A stretch of DNA of 64,000 nucleotides from Erpobdella octoculata (Eukaryota; Annelida; Clitellata; Hirudinida; Erpobdellidae). The stretch lies in the NCBI GenBank assembly GCA_963978895.1, contig OZ022242.1:26001-90000 (forward strand), in the 5' to 3' direction. Every line of letters begins with the position of its first letter. Positions within the stretch are counted from its first letter, which is position 1. Below, one piece after another: positions 46,195 through 59,111 of the stretch. The notes under the pieces were generated by a model that worked only from the letters and a program-made list of their open reading frames with translations, made no database searches and was not told where the DNA came from. Position numbers and translations under genes: made by a program.

Positions 46195-49100
46195 TTAATT
46201 GTTTTCATCCAGCGTCAAATCCACTTTCAGATACTGAGTCGGATTCGTTCCTCTCAATCCGGCCAAAAAGACTTGTGGCCTTGGAACGTTTGACCTTGCG
46301 TCGGTTTTCGTTTGGGTTTCCGTGCTCCTGCAAGTTTTTTTTTAATTTTAAAGGAAAATTTTATATGATGAATTATTAGAGTAATACCAGTTTTTTACGA
46401 CGTACTTTGTTTTGTAAGCTTGCGTGGAAATATCCATCCTCATGCTGCTCATGTTTGTCTGTGATGATGTCGTCTGCTTGTTCCTCAAGTTGGCCTGAAT
46501 CAAGTTAGCTTAAAAGTGCGAATGTATGTCTGCGATGAGTGCAAATGTACATCTGTGACAGGTGCAAATGTACATCTGTGACAAGTGCAAATGTACGTCT
46601 GTGACAAGTGCAAATTTACGTCTGTGACAAGTGCAAATGTACGTCTGTGACAAGTGCAAATGTACGTCTGTGACAAGTGCAAATGTACGTCTGTGACAAG
46701 TGCAAATGTACGTCTGTGACAAGTGCAAATTTACGTCTGTGACAAGTGCAAATGTACGTCTGTGACAAGTGCAAATGTACGTCTGTGACAAGTGCAAATG
46801 TACGTCTGTGACAAGTGCAAATGTACGTCTGTGACAAGTGCAAATGTACGTCTGTGATGGGTGCAAATGTATGTCTGTGACGGGTGCAAATGTATGTCTG
46901 TGATGGGTGCAAATGCATGCCTGTTACAAGTGCAAATGTACGTCTGTGACAAGTACGAATGTACGTCTGTGACGAATCAGGTGTCGCGATACAAACCAAT
47001 CTTATGGCCATTCTTCTCATTTGCCACTCGTTCCATTCGTACGATCTCGCGATGTTCGTTTCTTTCACGTGTGTTTCCGTTTGAGAACCGCAGTCGGATT
47101 TTAAAAGTGGTTTTTCGATTGCTACTAGTTCTTCTGGGTCTCTCTGAAATGCAAAATGTAAAATTTAATCTTTAAGTTTCTTGAAGATATATTCTATGCG
47201 ATATTACATTCAAACGGAACACATTGGTTATACAATGATTTGTGAATGGTTTTGTTCAACCTGTTGGAATGGTTCCAAAGATGAGAATTGATTGTACAAC
47301 TGAAGCAATTGGACAAGTTCGAGACTCAATTTCGCTTGCACACCTACCGCATTGAGATACCTGTATAATAAATCAACAACAACAAGAACCAGGTGACCAA
47401 TCGCAGACAAGAAAACTGACAGTCTTTTAATAACTAACCAATCGGGATCGTTCATGAAATCATCAGCAGCTTTACTCGACGTGAATGAGTAACACAAATT
47501 TTTGTAGCACACGACTCCTAATTTAGGGTTTCCTTGAACCAGTAAACGATCCCTCATGACTAGCGTCCAACAACAGTATCCCTGCGACAGAATGATACAG
47601 GGAGATAGTAATATTTATATATTAAAATCGATATGGCGATTCAATTAAATCGTTTATTTACTCCAAACTGAATGAGTAGCCTGTTAAAATTGCTGGTACT
47701 TTCTGGATATAAAACTTTCAGAAAAGGTTTCGTGGTTGGTTGAATTCTGGTCGTTCCATCTTTTTTGCCGGTGACGATGTTTGAAACTTTTCTTTTTATC
47801 ATGTCTTCATTTTTTACGTGTAAAATGGATTCTTTTACTTCATCACTCTCCATCAATCTCTTCCTCACTTTCACGAATCCTTCGAGAGACGTCAACAAGT
47901 TCGTCAGGAGAACGAGATGGTTTTTCTCAACTTGTAGATCCATCCAGATTTCTGCAAGGTTTGCAAACTGCGGCTGAAGAATAAAAATAACGTAAAGTCA
48001 CTGAAAACATTTCTATAAAATACTGCTGATTATATTTTAAAATACACATCAAAATTATTTACAGCATATAAAAATTATAACATAAAGCAGTATATTTTAA
48101 TAAATGTATGTTTAAAAATTATGTTCTACAAAATAATAAAACTTCATAGCTCTACATCTCCACATTGTGAAAATACAGAAAGGTTTTATGTTTAATTTAA
48201 TTACTTGACAGAATATTTTCTAAATGAAGTTATTTGTTACATTAACAAGTAATTAAATTAAATATATAAAACCTAATAGGTATCAAATATATTATTTTAA
48301 AATTATAAACTTCGTTATAATTCAACTAACAAGAATTTGTGAATTAGGAACAGCTGATTTGTTTGAAACCGTCAGATGAAGATGATCAATTCGATTGGAA
48401 AGCCGAGATACATTTTCTTCGATTCTTTGTGCCGATCTTGCGAGGTCTTTCTATCAAATATTTTATTTTATTTTTATATTAAAATAACAATAATAATACA
48501 AAATTATATTGTCATTTTTATTTTATTTGATTTAAAAAAAAACAAACTATACATTTTCATTTTCTAGAAAATTTTGTTGTTCAAACCTTGACAACTTTCA
48601 GGAAGAGAAGATATTGACAGCAGTTGATGACTGATTGTTTTAACTTTTCTTCTAATTCAGAAGGTAAATCTCTTACCGTTTCTCTGAAGAACTCAAGAAT
48701 ATCTGAATTTTATCAAATATAAACAAAAAATTTTAATAAACAATTTTTTAATTCCTATTTTTTGATTGATAAAATAAATAGCGAACTTACTTAAAATGAG
48801 ATCCAAGTCATTTTCAGTCAAGTTCAATTTGATGCTGATATCGGAGAACATGGTTGAAATGATGTCGTTCAACATTTTAGGAACTGAAAAAATAATTGGA
48901 ATTAAAAAAAAACAATAAAAATGTTTTAATTAATAAATATATTAAAGCAAATATATTATATAAATATATTTAAACAAATATATTATATAAATATATTTAA
49001 ACAAACTGTTTTCTAGATTCCCTCCTCCTTTTTTGCTTTCTTTGTTGAACACTCGAATTCCAGAAGTGACCATGGTTAGTTCAACAAGTTGTTTTTCTTT

Positions 49101-50019
49101 TTTTGGTTTCGACAGGTTCATGAAATGATCCAGATTCGAAACGGGATAGATGCTCTTTAAAGCAGCTGTTTAAAAAATCGTATAAATTGATTTTTAAAAG
49201 ATAAATAATTGTTCTAAAATATATTATAATTTTTATATTATGCAAAATAACATGAAATTCAAAACTTGTTTGCTACCTGCAGTTTCTCTGATGACTTCAT
49301 CGTTGTGCGAGCTTCCGAGACCTGATCTTATTATTATATAAGCAACGATTTTATGAAATAAACATTCCTGATCTTTGCAACTGAGTTCCTTTGCTTCAAG
49401 AATACCCTTCATTAATTTCTCAACTTTACACCTCATCAAATTCATTTGCTCTTTTTCAAAAGTTTCTTTAAAATATTAAACAAATAAATACCAGTAATAT
49501 TTCAATAAATATAGCTTATTAAAAAAGATTTCTATTACCTCTGTCTATGTAATTTTCATCGAAACAAATTTGCATTTTGATGGTATCAAGAGACGGTAAT
49601 GAATCATCAGATAGTTTTTCCACACATATCTTCAAATCGTGAATACAAAAAATTTAAAACTATCATAAATTTTTAAATATTTAATCGACATACCTTGATC
49701 AGTCTCTCTATCTCAATTTTGTTAATAGCTTGCTCAACGTTAAAGTTGTTTGCTGGGTGTAGCACAACAGCTTTAACCTTTAAATGAAATAAATTCGTTT
49801 AAATTACTTTAAGAAATTACACGTTAGCCCATTCTACTGGCGTGAAGCTTAGTTTATTTTAATCATAATATTTTATATATTATAATTATAATATATATTA
49901 TTTTAACTCACTATGAATGCCGCTAAGGAATCATTGACGGCTATATTTTTTAAGAAACACTGTTGTTCAATTTCACGATAAACATTTTTTACGATATTTG
50001 CTTCTTGTGAATCTGTCAT
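46195..50019 (-). CDS. CFAP206: Cilia- and flagella-associated protein 206
   Basis: An axonemal protein of the radial-spoke region needed for motile cilia; presence implies ciliated cells. Fourteen exons: 50019-49912, 49777-49694, 49629-49539, 49465-49277, 49165-49007, 48883-48791, 48702-48587, 48450-48331, 47973-47662, 47581-47439, 47360-47261, 47143-46997, 46494-46388, 46327-46195. All junctions are in phase; 633 aa (human about 622). Recognisable blocks: LPSLDTIKMQICFDENY, IIIRSGLGSSHNDEVI, ELTMVTSGIRVFNKE, LTENDLDLIL, FNRLLIQFGGYCCWTLV, LLVQGNPKLGVVCYKN, ELVQLLQLYNQFSSLEP, RSYEWNEWQMRRMAIRL-ANLR and the C-terminal VPRPQVFLAGLRG. No catalytic activity is expected. The intron between 46,997 and 46,494 carries a 23-bp minisatellite. 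Confidence 0.95.
46508..46975 (-). repeat. 23-bp minisatellite, ~20 copies, in a CFAP206 intron
   Basis: Unit GTGACAAGTGCAAATGTACG plus TCT, nearly perfect in the middle and decaying at both edges. It spans most of the intron between exons 46,997 and 46,494. Because 23 is not a multiple of 3 and no unit contains a stop on the minus strand, all three minus frames remain open across it. It is intronic because the flanking exons join exactly at the conserved AIRL/ANLR position. Confidence 0.95.
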
Positions 50020-50516
50020 TATCGAGACGTTGCAGAGACTTTAAAAGAAGAAAAGACGAAAATACTTTAATTAATAGCGGTTATGTTATTTTTGGCATGG
50101 CAACTGCATAGACCTGTCAACGGAGAGAAGAATGAATTATTTCTTTAGAAGCGCTCTGACTCGAGTGGTTCAATGTGTATGTTTTGTTAAAAAGCTCCAC
50201 TTGCGCGATTATTTCAGGATTATTATGTTTTATTTATGTGCGTATATTTGTTAACTATCGGTAAACAGTTAAGAAGCAAAATGGCCTGAAAAGTTTACAT
50301 GTCGCTTTCAAATATGATTTGAATGATGTCAAGAGTTCATGGTACAATTTTAGATACTTTGGCTTCAATAAACGCCATGCAGAAGACGTAAGGTGTGTAA
50401 GCATTTGACAGAGGGCCGAGATCAGAATATATGTCATCGAGAATGCTTCTAGAGTGGCCATCTGCAGTTTAGTAAAATCTTTTCGAATGTAGGTAGTTCA
50501 TTTTTTTAAAATAGCA
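50020..50516. promoter_or_regulatory. Divergent region between CFAP206 (-) and CNNM (+)
   Basis: 497 bases separate the two start codons. No TATA box or recognisable X-box was identified with confidence. A shared bidirectional promoter is inference. Confidence 0.4.
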
Positions 50517-53500
50517 ATGAAAGTTATCTGGCGTTTTCAGGTCAGTTGTTTTGCAATGTACGTTTCACTGCTTGGATCCGTCCTCTCGAGTAGGCAGGAT
50601 GAGTTTGTTGGACACATCTCTGGTTTCAAAGTTGAATCGATAAACGCAGTTAGATATGGCGAAGAAGACGAAATAACGGATTTAAATATAAAAGTCTACG
50701 AAGATACAGAAACTCACATTCGTATCTTCGGCGTAGGATTAAAACAAAACAGCTGGATTTCATTTACAACAACTCCAGCTGATCGCGATACAGATTGCAA
50801 CGAATTAAGATCAACAGGTGTCTTCCAAATATTTCCCGCCAACAATTCCGATTTAGTAGCAACGAGCGCAGTTTCTCTTCCACCGCTTTCTTCCAAATCA
50901 TCAACCGAAACGTTTTATTTCTGCCTAAAAGAGGCGCTAGTCAACTCATCAAATGGCGGGAAATCGTCCGCCATATTCCGACACCAAGGAGCCGAGGACT
51001 GGTTGCGATTGGTATCAGTACTCCACCCCGTAAAGTCCTACATACTCCCGATGTGGTTGCAGATCATCATGGTGATGTGTCTTCTCGTTTTTTCCGGTTT
51101 GTTCAGCGGTCTTAATCTGGGCTTGATGTCGTTGGACGTGACGGAACTCAACATCATGATCAACTCTGGTTCTAAAAATGAAAAAAGATACGCCAAAACC
51201 ATCTTGCCTCTTAGAAGAAAAGGAAACTTTCTACTCTGCAGTATATTACTTGGGAACGTGCTTGTCAACAACACTCTCGCCATCCTACTGGATGATCTAA
51301 CTGGAAGTGGTCTACTGGCAATTCTAGGGGCGACGGTAGCCATTGTTGTATTTGGTGAAATTATTCCACAGGCTATATGCTCCAGATATGGTCTTATGGT
51401 TTGTAAAATTTTATATTTTAAGTTTTTGTATGTGTGTTTATTTATCTGACAAAATGAATTTTTAAATTGAGGCATAACAGAGTGTGCATCACATTTCTCT
51501 GTAGTAGACTAATTTTTTTTTTGAAAAATTATTTTTAATAAAATGCAACAACAATTATTTTTACTGTTTTTTCAAATTTTTTTAAATCAGGTTGGTGCCC
51601 GAACGATATGGTTCACCAGATTTTTCATGCTGATCACCTTCCCTCTCTCGTACCCGATCAGTCTCATATTAGATTGCATTTTGGGAAAAGAAATCGGTTA
51701 CGTTTTCAACCGGGACAGGTTGAGAGAGTTGATCAGGATAACGGAAGATAAAATCGATCTCGAACGAGATGAACTGAAGATCATATCCGGTGCTCTCGAG
51801 CTTTCCAAGAAAACAATTGGAGAGATCATGACAAAAATAGAGGTATACAGCATGTTTTTTTTATATTTTGCATTTATTGTTTATCTCTATCTCTTCTCGA
51901 GAGACATAGAATGAAAATCAGTTATTATACGTGTGCTTAATTTAATCAATAACTTTTTAGGATGTCTTCATGGTTGATCTCAACACGATTTTGAACTTTG
52001 AAACGATGAGTGAGATAGTCAAATCGGGTTACACGCGCATCCCTGTTTTCAACGGCAGCAGGAAGAACATTGTCGCCTTGCTGAACGTCAAAGACCTTGC
52101 GTTTGTCGACCCTGACCTTTCCACGCCCCTATCCAGCATCACCACTTTCTACAAACATCCGATGCAATTTTTTCCTATAAATACGAGACTTGACATCATC
52201 TTACACGAATTCAAAAAAGGTTTGTTTTCTATTTTTTAATTGTTGAGTTTCGTTCGTTCACACACGAAATCGATACTTTTTGTTCTATTTATTCATGTAC
52301 GAAAGAAGTTTTGAAAATATAAAATGGTTAGATTTATTGTGTCCTTCAGAATTAATTTATTGACCACCTATGAAATAAGTCAAACCTTTCGACATTTATG
52401 TGCTGTGTCGTCTTGGAGCTGTCTTCTCTGGTTTAGTCTTGTTTTGTCTGGGTCAGATTGAGAGACCTGGCTTCATTCATTTATTCATACATTCATTTCA
52501 TTCATACTCAACAATGTCATTCAACAATGAAATAGTAATGGCATTCAAGTTTTTCATGTTATTATGTTTCAAATATACACATAGGACTAGTAATGATAAA
52601 TAGCACCTCTGCATTGAATGTATTTTAATGTCAATGTCTTCTAAGCAATTTTGCATTGTTACTCTTTCATTTAAAGCCACTAAAATGTTATGGGCTCTTC
52701 AACATCATAATAACGTGTTCTCATCTTTATTACGTGTTACATTTGATGTGAGCACGTGTGTGGTTCAATTTGTTTGTTTCACGTTAAATGAGATTCTTTC
52801 TGACAACCAACCACTTCAGATTGCAATATTGATATTAGTTCAATTTTTTTATTTTAATTTAATTTGTTATAATAATAATAATAATGATGATGATGATGGT
52901 GCTGATAATGATAGTAATAATAGTAATAATGATAATGATAACGAAAATGATAATAATGATAATGATAGTGCTAGTGAGAGTGATAATAATAGTAATAATG
53001 ATAATAATAATAATAATTATTATTATTATTATTATTATTATTTGTATTCAGGCTCCTCCCACCTGGCATTCGTTCAGTGCTCTAGCGATCCTGATAATGA
53101 TGACGTTAAAAAAGAGACGGTTGGTGTCGTGACGTTAGAAGATGTCATCGAAGAGATCATCCAATCGGAGATCATTGATGAAACCGATACGATAAGTGTG
53201 TTTGTTTATTCTCTGTTTTTAATCGATAAACTTTTAGTTTTTGATAACGAGAAAATGATTAAACGAATCTATCTCTTTCTTATCTGTTGTTTGTCATTTT
53301 AGTTGGATAATTTCTATTTTTAGAATGAGCAACATTGCTTATTAAAAAAAAAATTGTATAACTTTCAAGTCAGCAATGTGTAATAAAGTTCTCCACGTTT
53401 TAAAATTAATATCATTAAATTAAAAAAAAAGTATTTTATTCTAATTAAATTTTTTTTCGTAATTTTTTTTCTTTTGATTACAGCTGACAACAGGATCAGG

Positions 53501-55503
53501 TCACCGCTGAAGAACTCTACGACAATGAGGGATTTCAGTTCCTTTCGCCAGAAAGTGGACCAACCGACAATATCTCCTCAGATGGCCTTGGCCACATTCA
53601 GATTTTTAAACACCTGTGAGTTTGTAAACACATTTAAGTACGTAAACACACGTCAGTCCGTAAACACATGTCAGTTCGTAAACACATGTCAGTTTGTAAA
53701 CATATGTGAGTTTGTAAACACCTGTGAGTTTGTCAACACCTGTGAGTTTGTAAACACATGTGAGTTATATTCTTGTTCTTGAGAATTCTTAAACACAACT
53801 GTGAGTTTGTAAACACCCGTGTTCTCATAAACACACACACCTGTAAGTTCGTAAACTTATCAAAAGTTGACCTTTCGTTACGGTTGACCTGAATTTGTAA
53901 AACCACAAATCTGGTTATTGAGATTGCTTTATTTATTTATTACTGTTCATTACTGCTATGGTAGTTGATGTTGTTGTTGTTGTTGTCAATATTGTTTTAA
54001 TTTATTATGTTGCTCACTCACTCACAACTCGCTTCTTGTGAAAGAAGTTTGAAAGCACCGGCATCTTTGTTTATTTATTTTTTTTTTTTACAGCCGTTTC
54101 GGCATTCAGTCCTGACCTGGTTTCGGAGAACGTCCTTCAGCGACTGCTTCGGGAGAACGTCATCAAGTCGTTGAGTCTCAGGTCGTCAGCGACGCCGTTC
54201 CTCTACGAGGCGAGCAAGTCATGCGACTGTTTCTGCATGGTTCTCGAGGGAAGGGTCGAGGTTGAGTTCGGGAAAGATCGAGTCCGTTTCGAAGGAGGTC
54301 CTTTTGTTTACTTTGGAGTTCAGTCCCTGATTGGTAGGTTTTTTGTTGTTTTCTGTTGTTTTTTATTTTTTTTCTCTTTCACAACGCCTTTTCCAAGACA
54401 AGTCTTGCTCGAAGGCGAGAAAGGGTACTCGCAGAGGCAGTCATTTATAGGCGCCTACACTTTTAGCAATGCGAGTGAACTCCTTGCTTAAGGGAGTTAC
54501 GCTGGTGACGCCGGCAAGGTTTGAACTACCGACCTAACGATCGACAGGCGAACGCTCTACCGCTCTGCCACCAGCGCCTTGTGTTTTTTATTTCTGATAA
54601 GAGTTGGTTGGGGTGCATTTAAGCAAACTTGAATGTTCGTATGAATTTCTTGTGATTTATTTGAAATTGATTTTAACGAGTTATTTGAAATTAACTTTTA
54701 TGAATTATTTGAAATTAAATTTTATGAATTATTTAAAATTAAATTTTATGAATTATTTAAAATAAAACTTTATGAATTATTTGAAATTAAACTTATTATG
54801 AATTATTTAAAACTAAATTTCATGAATTATCTTTTTATTAAATATTCCATCTCCAATCCAACTTTGGTACTGCACGCACACACTGTCACACACACACGCG
54901 CGAGTAGGACCAAGATGCAACAGATGCATTGAAAGACCAAACAAGGAATGCATATTAGAGCATGCAACGAGTATAGAAGAATTCGCATCGACCGGATCGA
55001 ACACGGCCGACTACACCGTCCGGGCGGTCACAGACTTGAAGTACCTCTGCATCAAAAGGACTCATTACGTCATCGCTGTCCGTGCCACCATCAGAGAAAG
55101 GAAGAAAACCGTAACAATCTCTGGAAGTTTCTCTTCTTCTAACAACAACAACAACAACAACACCAACAACAACAATAATAACAATAGCAACAACATTAAC
55201 TACAACATCAACTCTAATTTCTTGCATCCTGACGTGGAGTCTAACAACTCGACTAGGAATTCTTTTTCCGTCACAGGACCAGACGAGAAACAACAGCAGA
55301 TCGCTCCGATCAATCACCTCGATTCCGCTGATTCTCTCCCACAGACTCTGCTCAACGGGATGCCGATGATTTCCCTTCATTCTTTCTGTCACAAGAAAAG
55401 AACTTCACTGCACAGTTTGAAGGGAATTGCGATTGCAAATTCTTTAATGAGAGATAGAAAATTTAGTTACAGAGAGACAAATCGTCCCAACCAGACATCC
55501 TGA
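50517..55503 (+). CDS. CNNM: CNNM-family (ancient conserved domain) metal transport mediator
   Basis: Membrane protein mediating Mg2+ transport or sensing at the plasma membrane. Exons 50517-51398, 51591-51842, 51961-52219, 53052-53195, 53484-53615, 54094-54333, 54959-55503; all phases match, 817 aa. Order: signal/anchor segment (1-24), extracellular domain, DUF21 transmembrane domain from about residue 180 ([52 protein letters not shown]), acidic helix, CBS pair ([33 protein letters not shown]) and a cyclic-nucleotide-binding-like domain ([31 protein letters not shown]). The tail has a poly-Asn tract. The last acceptor (TGCATATTAG) has a weak pyrimidine tract but is the only one that fits the phase. 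The subfamily (CNNM1-4) was not resolved. Confidence 0.95.
52868..53042 (+). repeat. AAT/GAT trinucleotide tract at the CNNM intron 3 acceptor
   Basis: Mixed AATAAT, GATGAT and TATTAT runs ending 9 bases before the exon at 53,052. The + frame reads poly-Asn/Asp, but the conserved CBS sequence starts only at 53,052. Confidence 0.9.
53605..53790 (+). repeat. 18-bp minisatellite duplicating the CNNM exon 5 splice donor
   Basis: Unit GTGAGTTTGTAAACACCT. The exon ends AAACACCT and the intron begins GTGAGTTTGT, so the unit spans the boundary. About nine copies follow; CACCTGTGAGTTTGT is perfect again at about 53,721 and 53,739. The 18-base period keeps the exon 5 frame, which remains open through the array, reading repeated CEFVNT, until a stop near 53,780. 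Confidence 0.9.
54400..54578 (-). repeat. tRNA-derived SINE, copy 2
   Basis: Minus-strand A box TGGCAGAGCGGTAGAGCG and B box AGTTCAAACCTT, then CTCCCTTAAGCAAGGAGT, the same hairpin as copy 1 at 21,150-21,286, followed by a longer body. It lies in CNNM intron 6, antisense to the gene. About 85% identical to copy 1 over the tRNA-like part by eye. Confidence 0.7.
54655..54840. repeat. 24-bp minisatellite in CNNM intron 6
   Basis: About eight units of TATGAATTATTTGAAATTAA plus ATTT, beside the SINE at 54,400. Confidence 0.85.
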
Positions 55504-56957
55504 TCGATATTTGAATGCAAGCGAAACCTCTTGGACTATTTCAAGCCGTCAAGTGAAAGTGCAACCATTTAAGCTTGCGATTTCAATTTGAATGATTCCC
55601 CAGGGGGCGCTTTTTATCTCATTATTATCTGATTTTGTTTCCTTTTTTTTATTAATATGTCCAACGAAGATCGTGTTTCCTGCTTTTTATATTATTTTTT
55701 TTTATTCCAGCTGACACTTTCTATGACGTGGACTTATTTATGTTGATTTTTGTACTTTTAATTATTAATTTATTCGTCAACAACGACTAAACTTCATATA
55801 TTATTATCTTAAAACAGCTAAAGGAAAAGTTGCTAGTAGTGACATTGTGTTGTTGTTGTTGTTGCTGGTTCTCAAAAATTCGCGCAATTTCAACTCGCAA
55901 AAAGTAATAAACATAATTAATTTGTACAATTCCCCAAATTATTCACACATATTTGATCTGATTTTCTGAAAACTCGTAGGTACAAATGAGGTTATAATTG
56001 CTTCTTATTTAGAAAGTGAATTTGTGTATTGGTATTGGTATAAAATGGTCTTCGAATCCCTTCCTCTACTTACTAAAACCTTTAATTTTTCTGCTCGCCA
56101 GGTTTCACACAATTCTCTCACATTTCTCGTTCTTCCGCAACGGCTAACCCTTTGGTAGAGAGTGATTTTAAAATATCTTTAATAAGTTTAAAATTGAAAA
56201 TCGTCTAAATTTAAGTAATAGGATTGTTAAAATCGTCTTTTAAGCTGTGGAGAAGATTTTATACTTTTAATCAGTCTTTTACTTTCTCAGTTTAGCACTT
56301 GTTGACACACGCTCTATAACAATATAAATAATCTAAAACTATATAAATAATCTATAACTTTATATATATATAATTTATAACTATATAAATAATCTTGAAC
56401 TATATAAATAACCCATAACTATATATGGTTTGATGTTTAAAAAGCATAGACCAAAACAGCTGAAAATTTGTAAATCATCAAATCAGATTTGTATACATTG
56501 CTCTTATAAAAATTATTTAAAAAATAAAAATATAAAATCTAATTTATTTTATCCAGGGGGAACATGCCCACGATGACTCCACAGCTGAATAATATACAAA
56601 CTAAAACTTTTTCATTAACTGTTTATAAAATATTAAAGGAAAAACTTGCACTTGCAATCAAAATCAGCAAAAAAGGATGTATAGGCGTATACTAGAGATA
56701 GCCAGTCAAAAATGACGGATTTTTTAAATGTCTATGTATCATTTTCCAAACGCAGCGTCACCTAACAGCGTTACTCGAAGTTATAACATACATACTCACA
56801 TACAGACGGAAGTTGTGTGTGTTGATCACTGATTTAACGTTAACTAAAAATAATATAACCGCTTAGACTTTTAATAGAATTGCTCTTTTATAGACATAAT
56901 CTACTTAAATAATACAAAGTATATTTATTTATTTGTTTGTTTATTTATTAATTACAG
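55504..56957. other. CNNM 3' flank; no further gene recognised
   Basis: Contains the presumed 3' UTR and AT-rich sequence, with a small tandem of CTATATAAATAATCTATAA at 56,320-56,420. Confidence 0.45.
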
Positions 56958-57075
56958 AAACTCTTTATAACGTGGTGACTGTGAGATTTGTTAATCAATA
57001 TACAGAAAGAAAAATGGATGCGAAACGGGAACAGGAACGAATCAAACGTTTATTGGAATACAAATCTCATTATCG
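56958..57075 (+). CDS. Orphan internal exon candidate, unrecognised product
   Basis: A pyrimidine-poor acceptor (TTAATTACAG) and a strong donor (TATCG/GTAAGAG) enclose 118 bases open in one frame: TLYNVVTVRFVNQYTERK then AKREQERIKRLLEYKSHYR. The composition is protein-like with a charged helix at the end. No partner exon could be identified on this strand, so the gene it belongs to is unknown. If unspliced, the frame ends at TAA right after the last Arg. Confidence 0.35.
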
Positions 57076-57667
57076 GTAAGAGAGTAAACAATTTGATTTA
57101 ATTAGTTATATGCATTTGTTTTGTAATTTACTAGAAGTTTAGAAAGTTATATTCAATCTCTTATCTCTAATCTTATATTTAAAAAAAACTATAAAAAAGT
57201 AAAATGTGTTGCCAGTTTCATTCGAAGCAACACCATGCTCAGTTATCATCAGAGACAACTTTGTCTTATCACAAAGTCGAGAAATGTTTTTCTCACAATG
57301 AATAAAATACCAATTCTTAAAAACATAATTTAGTGAACTTGACTATAAATAACTCCACAGAACAAAAATCTTCGAAAAAGTTGTATATATACAAGGGTAT
57401 CATAAGTGGGGTAATAGTGACAAGAAGCAATAATGCAAACTAGGTTCGTTGGGTCAATTCCTACGAATAACTTAACGCCATTATCACTCAAGACTTAGAT
57501 ATGAACAAAACCCCGTATATAGTTCTAGATATCGTATTAAAATAAATGTGCACTCAGTTCAAGATGAAGAACAATGCACAACAAATATTTATAACTGTCA
57601 TAGTATAATGATTATTTCTTGTTTAAGACAAAAAAAAACTAAAAAAAAATGAAAGAAAATTAGCACA

Positions 57668-59039
57668 TCAGGAGGTAGAATGAGACTGAAGCAATCGTTT
57701 GAAAATGATAGAATTGAGGAATCTTGGGTACGAGTCTCGCTGCATGAGGGTGAAGATTTGAACTTGTGCTTCGTCGAAAGTACTCCGCGATGGTTCAATC
57801 ATTTTTTTATTAATTATTTCTCGAACCTGAGCATCCAAGCTCACCTGGACAATGATAATTTATCTCTCTCTTAAAAAAATTGAAGCTAAAACAATAAAAC
57901 CAAAATACAACAGTTTTTTCGTTGTCTCAACATGAAGTAAAGCACAGCTCAAAAACCACTTCCGACATTGCATGAAAAGTTAGCAAGACATATTTGTATA
58001 AGCTTTTATTAACTTCCACTTGTCCGGATGTCCTTGGGATGTCCATGGGATGTCTATGGGATACCCATGGGATGTCCATACGCGCGGAGATAATGACGAT
58101 GAAAATTTTCAACGTCATAGTAAATATAAAAATACTTTGTTTACCATTGGTCGAGATAATATTGGTACGATGCGATTTCGCAATGAAATTTTTTCACTGT
58201 TAGAGCATTTCTTAAAAGCATGTTTTTAATCTTTTAAGTTATAATTACTTTTTATCTTTTATAACGAAATGAAACCTCTTTTGGCGACAGGATTGAAATG
58301 TAATCGTCGTAAATAAGTCTCGCTTTTTCTTCAACAACATCTGGATGAGTCTCTTTCTTCAGCTCTTCACAGGCTAACCAGAAAAGCATGTTCTCTTCAC
58401 TGTACTCAGACTTGAGAAACTCTTTGAAGATCTGTCGACCAACTGAATGAAACATAACATCAAATATTCCATAACAGCTTTAACATTAGTATTATATTAG
58501 TTTTTAAAAGATATCTGAATCCTAAATACAGGCTTAATAAAATAAATATAAGCTCCGTTTACTTCTTCTCTTAGGTTCCCCTCTATTAGTTTTCTCATAT
58601 TTTTTTTTGAGTGATCAATAACCAGCTATTCGGATTCTAAGCTTTTATTTAAATCAAATCTTTTTTTTAATCAGCCAGCCTCCTCATGGATTATTAAACC
58701 ACGTTTCTCCCATCTTCGAAGTATCAAGCGACTTCCATTTCTAGATGATCTTACATTTTAATTTTTAGTTTTTTTCGTATACTTTCCAGAATAGACTATT
58801 GTAATTTTATTTCCTGCCAGCGGGGTACCCGGGGTTGCCCGGGGTTTTAGGAGGTTTTTCTAATGCTTGTCTCTCTCGCTCCCGTTTCCTTCCCCGCTTG
58901 CTCTCCGTTCCCGGTCGCTTTTTCGCTCCCGGTAGCTTTCCCGCTCCCGGTCACTTTCCCGCTTGCTCTTTTGATCTCGGTCGCTTTCCCTTTCCCGCTC
59001 GCTCTTTCGCTCACAGTTGCTTTTCCGTTCCCGTTTCCG

Positions 59040-59111
<72 letters not shown>

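Noticed and set aside
46510..47068. Cys/His-rich repeated protein resembling a zinc-finger array
   Set aside because: The CTCHRRTFAL-like pattern comes from a 23-bp minisatellite read in frame; spacing of Cys and His does not fit a finger, and the flanking CFAP206 exons splice across it at a conserved position.
52628..53302. 224-codon Asn/Asp-rich frame upstream of the CNNM CBS exon
   Set aside because: The part before 53,052 is an AAT/GAT tract in an intron; homology to CNNM begins exactly after the acceptor CAG.
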